In this document: in pieces, positions 51,472 through 58,894 of the stretch
Position numbering within the stretch: the first letter of the stretch is position 1
How the letters are laid out: each line of letters starts with the position of its first letter
Source: Cytophagales bacterium
GTDB taxonomy: Bacteria > Bacteroidota > Bacteroidia > Cytophagales > Spirosomataceae
NCBI GenBank assembly: GCA_013298125.1
Contig: JAAFJP010000002.1
Location: forward strand, 186,001-250,000
Direction: 5' to 3'
DNA length: 64,000 nt
Program-made: the position numbers and the translations under genes
Notes under the pieces: generated by a model
Told to the model about the DNA's origin: nothing
The model's input: only the letters and a program-made list of their open reading frames with translations
Database searches by the model: none

Positions 51472-51490
51472 AATAGCCAAAGTGGCTATT
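51472..51490 (-). terminator. probable terminator of pth
   Basis: AATAGCCA-loop-TGGCTATT, 8 bp with a 3-base loop, followed on the minus strand by GATTTTTAAG; 126 bases behind the pth stop. The remaining A/T-rich bases 51122-51615 show nothing else. Confidence 0.6.
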
Positions 51491-51615
51491 TTGCTCAAAA
51501 TGGCATTATTTTGCCGAATTTTATTTTGTTTTAGTTCTCAAAAGTTTGCAAATATTTTGTTTGAAATATGCAAAACAATAGAAGCTATTTTTTGAAAAAT
51601 ATTAGAATAGTACAA

Positions 51616-52176
51616 TTATTGATTAAATAGATTCATGGTCTTATCTAAGCCCTGTAAGCAAAAACTCAGTATCATTTCAGATACACGGTCAAGGTGTTCT
51701 GGTAATTGTTCAAATTGCTCGCCCGTAAAGTTTCCTAAAACGTATTCAATTTGTCTTCCTTTTCCAAAATCATCGCCTACTCCAAAGCGTAATCGAGGGT
51801 ATTCGGGTGAGTCTAAAATCTCTTGAATATTGCGTAAACCGTTGTGTCCTCCGTGCGAACCTTTGGGTTTCATACGCAACTTACCATAAGGCAAAGCGAG
51901 GTCATCGGTAATGACTAAAATATTTTCTTTTTCTATTTTGAGTTCTTTCATCCAATAATTTACTGCCTTACCACTGAGATTCATAAAAGTGGTGGGTTTA
52001 ATCAAATGAATTTGCTTTCCCTTGTGTTTTATTTCTGTATGATAAGCGAGACGTTCCATCGAAAATTTCGTCTCAAACTCACCTGCGAGTCGGTCAAGTG
52101 CCATAAAACCGACATTATGCCGAGTCAGTAGATATTCAGGTCCAATATTTCCAAGACCTACGATTAGATACTTCAT
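51616..52176 (-). CDS. pth: peptidyl-tRNA hydrolase
   Basis: 186 residues. Releases tRNA from peptidyl-tRNA that drops off ribosomes. Motifs: VGLGNIGPEYLLTRHNVGFMALD (6-28; usually GLGNPG, here Ile for Pro), catalytic His20, LIKPTTFMNLSGKAV (about 58-72), ILVITDDLALPYGKLRMKPKGSHGGHNGLRNI (catalytic Asp near 92) and the C-terminal RLRFGVG. Length is normal. Single gene, upstream of the small-RNA array on the same strand. Confidence 0.96.
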   Translation of the reverse strand: MKYLIVGLGNIGPEYLLTRHNVGFMALDRLAGEFETKFSMERLAYHTEIKHKGKQIHLIKPTTFMNLSGKAVNYWMKELKIEKENILVITDDLALPYGKLRMKPKGSHGGHNGLRNIQEILDSPEYPRLRFGVGDDFGKGRQIEYVLGNFTGEQFEQLPEHLDRVSEMILSFCLQGLDKTMNLFNQ

Positions 52177-52582
52177 TTAGTTTATTATTTTAATGAGTTT
52201 TTTTAATTAATTTTGTAGTCCACTAACAAGTAGCTGTTAGCATTTGGCTATTGGCTATGAGCTTTGATAATAAAATTTAGCTAATCAAAAGTTTCGATTG
52301 TAAAATATTGATAACTTACAGTTTTTAAAACCAAGTCCTCCTCAATTCCTTCTTTGCTATAAGTGTTTGATTTACAGACAATTTTCTAAGAGTTCCTTAT
52401 CCAGTAAATAGTATTTAGTATGCAGTATTCAGTTTTAAAGAAAAAATAGTAATATGTTTATAATCAATCAATTACAACGTTTTTGTTAATACTGCCAACT
52501 GCCAACTTAATTTTTTACTGATTACTTATTTTACATAAATCAATCGTTAAAATTGAGTAATTTTATGTTTTATAATTTGCCC
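52177..52582. other. 406-base intergenic region
   Basis: A/T-rich spacer between the divergent pth and the OmpA-family gene. Contains short words of the TAGCTGTTAGC / GGCTATTGGCTATGAGC kind (52230-52262) and TACTGCCAACTGCCAAC (52491-52507), similar to scattered repeats elsewhere in the window. No gene or clear promoter is seen. Confidence 0.5.
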
Positions 52583-55500
52583 ATGAAAAACAATACCACT
52601 ACCATAAAAAAACTAATTTTATTTTCCTCGATTCTGTATTTTGGAGTAAATAGTGCTTTTGCCCAAAATGACAAAGCTCTCCCTGCCCCTATCAACACTA
52701 CCAAATTCACAGAATATGCTCCATCGGTCAGTGCTGATGGTAGAACGCTTATTTTTGAATCTGACAGACAAGGCGACTGGAAATTATTTGAATCTCATCG
52801 AAACGGCAAGAATTGGTCAGTTCCTACGGCAATTCCCAAAATTACAACTACTTTTTTTGAAAAAGCACCTCTCGGAGGTCCGTGCCTAAGTTACGATGGC
52901 AATTTATTGTTTTTTTCAGCAAATGGCAAAGACTCTGACGGACACGAAGATATTTATTATTCCGTTCGTGAAAAAACGGGTTGGTCTGCCCCGATGAATT
53001 TGGGTTCGCCCATCAATACCGTAAACTACGAAGGTTATCCTTCGCTCTCAGCCGATGGTAAGTTTCTGTATTTTGCCAGAGCTAAATATACTTTCGGAGA
53101 TAAAAAAGATGCCCAACAACGTTGCTACCAAATCATGCGTTCTGAAAAAGGGGCGGATGGCAAATGGCAAGCCGCTACTGAGTTGCCAAGTCCTATCAAT
53201 TTAATATGTGAAAAAGCCCCAAGAATTATGCCTGATGGCAAAACCTTGATGTTTTCTTCTATTAGAAAAGACGGACAAGGGAATTTTGATATTTATAAAT
53301 GTGAACTTCAACCGAATGGCACTTGGACAGAAGCCGTTGCCTTAGATTTTTTGAATACTTCTGGACCTGACCAATTTATTGCTGTGCCTTCGTGCGGGGA
53401 CGTGATGTATTACGTACAGGATGGTGATATTTACACTGCCAATATCCCAATGAATGCCGTTTCGACTATTCAGGGATATGTGACGGACTCAACGACAAAT
53501 ACGGCTTTGCCCGCAAAAATTAGTGTTTCAGAAGTCAGTAATCCTAATAAGGTCATTGCCGAATTTGAATCAAGTGGATTGGATGGGCGTTTTTCAGCCG
53601 TTTTGAAACCCAATGGTAAATATTGTTTTGAAATTAGTGAGGCTGGTTTTTACAAAAAGAAAGTCGTTATTGATTTATCCGAAAAAAAGGATTGTGAGAC
53701 CGTTGAGCAAGATTTTAGATTAATGCCATTAGGTGGAAAATCTGAAAATAGAGAAAAAGAAACTTTCAAATTGAGTTTTTTAGCGATTGACTCTCAAACC
53801 AATCTTACTATTCCTGCCAGTTTTGAAGCAACCGAAGTAACAACGGGGCAATCTATTGCTCTTCAATACAATCCAAATACACTCCAAAATCAAGGCTCAT
53901 TTCGTTTAAAGGAAGATTATTCTATTGAGGCTTCCATGAAAGGCTACAAAAATTCGAGTCTTTCCTTACGTGTGGATGACCGTAGCGAACTCCTCCCTGT
54001 GAGCATTATCAAGTTAGACCCTATTTCTTCAAACTTTACTGTGAAGGCTTATGATGGAGGTTCTAACGAATTATTGAAAGATACCAAAGTAACCATTACT
54101 GAAATTGCTACGAGTCAAGTTGCCGAAGTAAAAGCGAATCCTGAGACGGGTGAATGTGGGACAAACTTATTGCCAGGCAAGCAATATAAGATTGTGGTAT
54201 CGTCAGACTTTTGCGAAGACAACGAACAAACCATCACCAAGACTGATGATTTAAAAGATATTTCTGTAAAATTAATTCCAAAGAAAATCTCAACTGCCAA
54301 CTTTACCGCCTTGAATGGTGAAACTGGTGAGCCGATTAGCGGAGAATTTACCGTTACTTCTGAAAAAACAGGAAAGATTTTTAAAGGTTCGATGAAAGCC
54401 AAAGAGACTTTCTCTGTAAAATTAGCTCAAAACGATAACCTTAAATTAGAAGTTGTTTCAGATGGTTTTGCCACGGCTCGTACCTTGATAGAAATTACGG
54501 ATCTGGTTTTGGGAGACCGTCACGATTATGAAGTAAAGTTAGTGATTGACCGTTATCCACTGACTATCAAAGTATTAGATGCTGAAACGCAAAAGCCTAT
54601 CAAAGAGGCGGTTGTAAAAATTGCGGATTTGAAAACGAGTGAAGTAAAACAAGCGACTAAGAATAAAACGAATGATTTTACGGCTAATCTAAAACGTTCT
54701 GGTTTTTATGAAATCAACATCAAAGCGGAAGATTACGTAGAATCGAAAGAGAAAATCACCAAAGCCCCAGAAGGCGGTGCGGTTAATTTTATGTTGTTGA
54801 AAAAGAAACGTTTGCCAGTCAATTTTGCCATTTTTGACGTGGCGACCAACAAACCATTGAAGGCAACATTTAGTGTTAAGTTAGAAAAAGAACAAAAGAC
54901 TTTTTCTTTCAAAGACGAATCTGACGGAACGGTGAAAGTGGCTGAAAGAGAAGTATTTACCGTAGAAACTTCCGCCGATGGTTACAAACCAAAGCAAAGT
55001 ACCTTCAACATGGCGGATTTTGGGGCAGATAAGAAGTACGTTTTTGATGTTCGTTTGGAGAAAGCCATGTTTGTCTTGAACATCAAAACAACCAACAAAG
55101 TAACTAACGAAGCGGTAAGTATTGCAGATTATAAAATCACAGATTTGACGGTAAAAACGAACAAAACGGATGTTGTGAAATTACCAACGGGTGATGCAAC
55201 GGTAAGTTTAACGCCTGAGAATAAATATCATTTAGAAATCGTGGCGGAAGGTTTTGAGAAATTTGAACAAGATTTTACGAAATTATCTAAGAATGAATTA
55301 ATCTGTGCCTTAGTACCCAAACCAAAAGAATCAGCCTTGGTTTTCTCAGCGGTTGATTCTACGAGTGGACGAGTGTTGGAGGCTACTTTTAAGGTAACTC
55401 CTTCAAAAACAGCCCAAATGGTGCAAGGTCGCACGTATGAGAGTACGCCTGAGTACAAGTTGGCGTTGAATGAAGAAGATAATTTTAATGTTGAAACTTT

Positions 55501-56812
55501 CGTAAAAGGTTATTACATCAAATCTGAAAAAGTAACTTATAAGACCTTGGGTAAACCTCAAAAGCACGTGGTTACGATGTCACGTAATTTCTCGGTATTA
55601 AGTTTGAAGGCTTATGATGCCAACGATAATCGACCCATCAGAGAAGTGTTTTTTAGTTTGGTGGATGCCATGAACAACAAACCCGTAGCGGCAATGATTA
55701 CGATGCCCAACGGAGAATGTAGTGCCGACTTGAAGCCTGGCAGAGAGTATTTGATTAAAGCAAAATTAGCGGGTTATGATGATTATGAGAGTCGTTTTAC
55801 TGCCAGTATTGATGATGTGAGTAAGAACATAAAAATGCGAACATTGAGAAAGTATAACCTCTCTTTGTACGCCATTGATGCTCGTAAGAAAAATAAGATT
55901 TACGCCAATTTCAAGGTCTATGATACCAGCAAAGAGATAATTGCCGCTGGAAGAACGGATGGTTTACATGACCAAATGCCCGTAACTTTAACTGAAAAAA
56001 CTAACTATACCATCGAAATCACGGCGGCGGGTTATAAACCCTACGAAGGTAAAATCATGCCTGACAGTACAATGAAAGGAGAATCCTCTCACATTCCCGC
56101 ATGGCTTATGAAGGATGATAGTAAGTTTACGTTTAGGGTTTTGGATGCACAGACTCGTAAGATTGTAGATAAATGTACAGTCAAATTAACGGATGTAAAA
56201 TCAAGTCAGGAATTAGTTTTGACAAAAAATGGGGATGAATTTTCGGCTGAATTAAGTCCAGTGGCGAGTTATATGCTTGAAGTTGAGGCACAAGGTTATG
56301 CAAAATATATCAACCGAATTGAGCCAAATTCAGACCGTAAGAAAGATGTATCGTTAATCAAAACCAAAGAACCCGTTGTAGCAAGACAATCAACTTTGTC
56401 AGCAAGCACGGCTAATCCGAAGGAAAAATTACCAACTGCCGCAGGGAAAAGTTTTGATAAGATTGAAAAAGGAAAAGCTATCGTGTTGAATAATGTTTAC
56501 TTTGAACAGAGTAGCTTTATTATGCAAAAGGAATCTTATCCAGAATTAGATAAGGTTGTGTCGATGCTGAAATCTAACCCACAAACTAAAATTGAGATTG
56601 GCGGACATACTGATAATATAGGAGACAATCGCTTGAACTTAGCATTATCAGAAAACCGTGCAAAAGTGATTTTGAACTATCTCGTGAGTAAAGGAATTGA
56701 CGAAGACCGTCTTTTGTATAAAGGCTACGGAGGCTCAAAACCCGTTGCTCCTAATGATACAGAGGATAATAAAAAGAAAAATCGTCGTGTAGAGATTGTT
56801 GGGATTCAGTAG
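52583..56812 (+). CDS. OmpA-family protein with PD40 propeller and about 11 beta-sandwich repeats
   Basis: 1,409 residues from the ATG at 52583 (MKNNTTTIKKLI); a TTG 10 codons earlier is less likely. The signal peptide ends at SAFAQ (about 27). WD40-like PD40 repeats (about 40-290) include YAPSVSADGRTLIFESDR and GYPSLSADGKFLYFARA. Then about 11 carboxypeptidase-regulatory-like/PEGA-like repeats of about 75-95 residues follow, each starting like FxVKAYDxxTNxPL and ending like Y.IEI.A.GY. The OmpA peptidoglycan-binding domain (about 1297-1409) has FEQSSFIMQKESYPELD, IEIGGHTDNIGDNRLN and LSENRAKVILNYL. It probably bridges outer membrane and wall. The long repeat block is unusual for the class. 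Confidence 0.92.
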   Translation: MKNNTTTIKKLILFSSILYFGVNSAFAQNDKALPAPINTTKFTEYAPSVSADGRTLIFESDRQGDWKLFESHRNGKNWSVPTAIPKITTTFFEKAPLGGPCLSYDGNLLFFSANGKDSDGHEDIYYSVREKTGWSAPMNLGSPINTVNYEGYPSLSADGKFLYFARAKYTFGDKKDAQQRCYQIMRSEKGADGKWQAATELPSPINLICEKAPRIMPDGKTLMFSSIRKDGQGNFDIYKCELQPNGTWTEAVALDFLNTSGPDQFIAVPSCGDVMYYVQDGDIYTANIPMNAVSTIQGYVTDSTTNTALPAKISVSEVSNPNKVIAEFESSGLDGRFSAVLKPNGKYCFEISEAGFYKKKVVIDLSEKKDCETVEQDFRLMPLGGKSENREKETFKLSFLAIDSQTNLTIPASFEATEVTTGQSIALQYNPNTLQNQGSFRLKEDYSIEASMKGYKNSSLSLRVDDRSELLPVSIIKLDPISSNFTVKAYDGGSNELLKDTKVTITEIATSQVAEVKANPETGECGTNLLPGKQYKIVVSSDFCEDNEQTITKTDDLKDISVKLIPKKISTANFTALNGETGEPISGEFTVTSEKTGKIFKGSMKAKETFSVKLAQNDNLKLEVVSDGFATARTLIEITDLVLGDRHDYEVKLVIDRYPLTIKVLDAETQKPIKEAVVKIADLKTSEVKQATKNKTNDFTANLKRSGFYEINIKAEDYVESKEKITKAPEGGAVNFMLLKKKRLPVNFAIFDVATNKPLKATFSVKLEKEQKTFSFKDESDGTVKVAEREVFTVETSADGYKPKQSTFNMADFGADKKYVFDVRLEKAMFVLNIKTTNKVTNEAVSIADYKITDLTVKTNKTDVVKLPTGDATVSLTPENKYHLEIVAEGFEKFEQDFTKLSKNELICALVPKPKESALVFSAVDSTSGRVLEATFKVTPSKTAQMVQGRTYESTPEYKLALNEEDNFNVETFVKGYYIKSEKVTYKTLGKPQKHVVTMSRNFSVLSLKAYDANDNRPIREVFFSLVDAMNNKPVAAMITMPNGECSADLKPGREYLIKAKLAGYDDYESRFTASIDDVSKNIKMRTLRKYNLSLYAIDARKKNKIYANFKVYDTSKEIIAAGRTDGLHDQMPVTLTEKTNYTIEITAAGYKPYEGKIMPDSTMKGESSHIPAWLMKDDSKFTFRVLDAQTRKIVDKCTVKLTDVKSSQELVLTKNGDEFSAELSPVASYMLEVEAQGYAKYINRIEPNSDRKKDVSLIKTKEPVVARQSTLSASTANPKEKLPTAAGKSFDKIEKGKAIVLNNVYFEQSSFIMQKESYPELDKVVSMLKSNPQTKIEIGGHTDNIGDNRLNLALSENRAKVILNYLVSKGIDEDRLLYKGYGGSKPVAPNDTEDNKKKNRRVEIVGIQ

Positions 56813-56819
56813 TATTGAA

Positions 56820-56932
56820 TTAATGGGACACGGATGACACAGATTCTACGAAGCACAGATTTTCACAGATTTTGATTCTGTAATCTGTGAAAATCTGTGT
56901 TGCGAAGCATCTGTGTCATCTGTGTCCTAATT
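56820..56932. repeat. large intergenic palindrome (GACACAGAT / CACAGATTTTCACAGATT)
   Basis: Arms of about 52 nt (56820-56873 and 56880-56932) pair with several mismatches and a very short loop. It begins 7 bases after the OmpA-family stop and lies 48 bases before the NIPSNAP gene. Confidence 0.85.
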
Positions 56933-56980
56933 CCGCCGTTAATTAGGTAAACCATTTCAAAACCAAAAACCATATCCAAA

Positions 56981-57754
56981 ATGAAAAAGCAACTCATTAT
57001 TTTATTCTTATTAATTATGACCCATTTGACATCGAATGCACAATCGGGTGCAACCCAATCAGATGCCAACTCTCGCTTGTATGAACTACGAGTATATTAC
57101 GCCTCAGAAGGTAAATTTCAAGATTTAATGACCCGTTTTCAGAATCACGCTCTCAAATATTTTTATAAGCACAATATGCGTTTAGAGGGTTTTTGGTTGC
57201 CTTTGGGAGAAAATAAAGAGAATAAATTGGTGTACCTCCTCTCCTACCCTTCACGTGAGGCAAGAGAGAAGTCTTGGGTTGAATTTACAAAAGATAAAGA
57301 TTGGCAAATTGCTGTAAAAGCCAGTATTGCCAACGGAGAAATCATCGCAAAAGTTGAAAATACTTTTTTGAAAACAACTGATTTTTCACCCAACAATATG
57401 AAATCTGTGGGTGATAGAGTTTTTGAATTACGTACGTATAAAGCAACGCCTAATCATTTGCCCAATCTGTTATCTCGTTTCAGAGACCACACGGTCAAAT
57501 TATTTGAGAATTACGGCATGACCAATATCATCTACTGGACTCCAACTGACAAAGAACAAGGTTCGGAAGATATGTTGTATTATTTCTTGACTCACAAAAC
57601 TAAGGATGCTGGTTTGGCTTCATTCAAATCATTCGGTGGAAGTGCAGAATGGCAAGCGGTCAGAAAAGCCTCAGAAGAAAAAGCGGGTGGTTCATTGACA
57701 ACTTTTGTAAAATCTGAGTACATGATGCCAGCGGATTTTTCTCCTTTAAAATAA
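56981..57754 (+). CDS. NIPSNAP family secreted protein
   Basis: 257 residues. The signal peptide ends at TSNAQ (about 22). Two NIPSNAP domains in tandem: YELRVYYASEGKFQDLMTRFQNHALKYFYKHNMRLEGFW (about 30-68) and FELRTYKATPNHLPNLLSRFRDHTVKLFENYGMTNIIYW (about 147-185), each a ferredoxin-like alpha/beta sandwich. The function of bacterial members is unknown. Single gene between two palindromes. Confidence 0.9.
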   Translation: MKKQLIILFLLIMTHLTSNAQSGATQSDANSRLYELRVYYASEGKFQDLMTRFQNHALKYFYKHNMRLEGFWLPLGENKENKLVYLLSYPSREAREKSWVEFTKDKDWQIAVKASIANGEIIAKVENTFLKTTDFSPNNMKSVGDRVFELRTYKATPNHLPNLLSRFRDHTVKLFENYGMTNIIYWTPTDKEQGSEDMLYYFLTHKTKDAGLASFKSFGGSAEWQAVRKASEEKAGGSLTTFVKSEYMMPADFSPLK

Positions 57755-57762
57755 TTATTGAA

Positions 57763-57843
57763 GTTTGAGTTGTTGAATTGTTGGGCTATCGAAATTTATG
57801 CATCGACCCCTTTTCAACAACTCAACAATTCAACAACTCAAAC
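57763..57843. repeat. perfect 21-bp inverted repeat
   Basis: GTTTGAGTTGTTGAATTGTTG at 57763-57783 and its exact reverse complement at 57823-57843, loop 39 nt. It ends three bases before the start codon of the SDR gene, so it could affect translation of that mRNA. Confidence 0.92.
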
Positions 57844-57845
57844 CC

Positions 57846-58601
57846 ATGTCAAAACTCGCCCTCATCACAGGTGCTACATCAGGCATAGGCAAAGCAACTG
57901 CCGAAGCCTTTGCAGATTTAGGAATCAACCTTATCCTTTGTGGAAGACGCTTAGAGCGTCTTTATGAAATCCAACAAGATCTTTCTGAAAAAGTAAAAGT
58001 AAACATCCTGACCTTCGATGTTCGCAATCGTGAAGAAATTGAAAAGGCACTTCACACGCTCCCCGAAGAATTACAAGCCATTGATATTTTGGTCAATAAT
58101 GCTGGCAATGCCCACGGACTCAGTGCTATTCAAGATGGAAATATTGATGATTGGGATGCCATGATGGATGGCAATGTGAAGGGACTCTTGTACGTTTCAA
58201 AAACAATTATGCCTTGGATGATTGCTCGTCAGAAAGGGCATATCGTCAATATCAGTTCTATTGCAGGTAAAGCAACTTATCCCAACGGAAATGTTTACTG
58301 TGCTTCAAAAGCGGCAGTTGAAGCTCTTTCAGAAGGTATGCGTTTGGACTTGAACCCTCACGGAATCAAAGTAACTAACGTAGCCCCAGGAGCGGTAGAA
58401 ACAGAATTTTCTTTGGTACGTTTCAAAAATGATGAAAAAAGAGCTGAGGCAGTTTATAAAGGTTTCAAACCCTTAACCCCACAAGACGTTGCAGAAGCAA
58501 TCGCTTTTACCGTCACTCGCCCAGCCCATGTAGTGATGGCAGACATCACGCTTTTTCCAATTGCCCAAGCGTCGGCGACGGTATTACGGAGAGACTCATA
58601 A
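57846..58601 (+). CDS. short-chain dehydrogenase/reductase
   Basis: 251 residues from the ATG at 57846 (MSKLALITGATSGIGK); an ATG 16 codons earlier would start inside the inverted repeat. The cofactor motif TGATSGIGKATAEAF is at 8-22, NNAGNAHG near 85-92, and the active-site pair in VYCASK. The acidic/basic pattern after the second strand (GRRLERL) suggests NADP(H). The closest characterised group is YdfG-like 3-hydroxy acid dehydrogenases (serine/allo-threonine); substrate unproven. Confidence 0.93.
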   Translation: MSKLALITGATSGIGKATAEAFADLGINLILCGRRLERLYEIQQDLSEKVKVNILTFDVRNREEIEKALHTLPEELQAIDILVNNAGNAHGLSAIQDGNIDDWDAMMDGNVKGLLYVSKTIMPWMIARQKGHIVNISSIAGKATYPNGNVYCASKAAVEALSEGMRLDLNPHGIKVTNVAPGAVETEFSLVRFKNDEKRAEAVYKGFKPLTPQDVAEAIAFTVTRPAHVVMADITLFPIAQASATVLRRDS

Positions 58602-58745
58602 AATAAAATCGTATGCAGGCATACTAAATTTATATGTATCTACATTGATTTTCATATTTCATCACTCCAAAAAGTATATTCGTCAAAAACTATTGAAATT
58701 AACTTGCATTTAACAGTTATTTAATAGTAAAAAGCTATATATTTG

Positions 58746-58819
58746 TTTCAATTTTCATAGTTAAATAGGTTTAGAGGTTAAACAGATAAGGGCGGGAGCA
58801 TCTCCTGTCCTTATTTTTA
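58746..58819 (+). ncRNA. orphan copy of the small-RNA element
   Basis: 58752-58778 is identical over 27 bases to the core of units in the 50-51 kb array (TTTTCATAGTTAAATAGG... to AGAGGT), here on the plus strand. A TATATTTG box at 58738-58745 sits right before it, and it is followed by an unrelated hairpin (ATAAGG-inner GGGAG/CTCC-CCTTAT, 58786-58812) and TTTTATTT. The order box-core-hairpin-T tract is the same as in the array read on its minus strand. The rest of 58602-58894 shows nothing else. Confidence 0.72.
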
Positions 58820-58894
58820 TTTAGAATAACTCAAAAAAAATCTTCACAAATTGCTCTGTGAAGATTTTAAAAGAATACAATATTTAGTTCTTCT

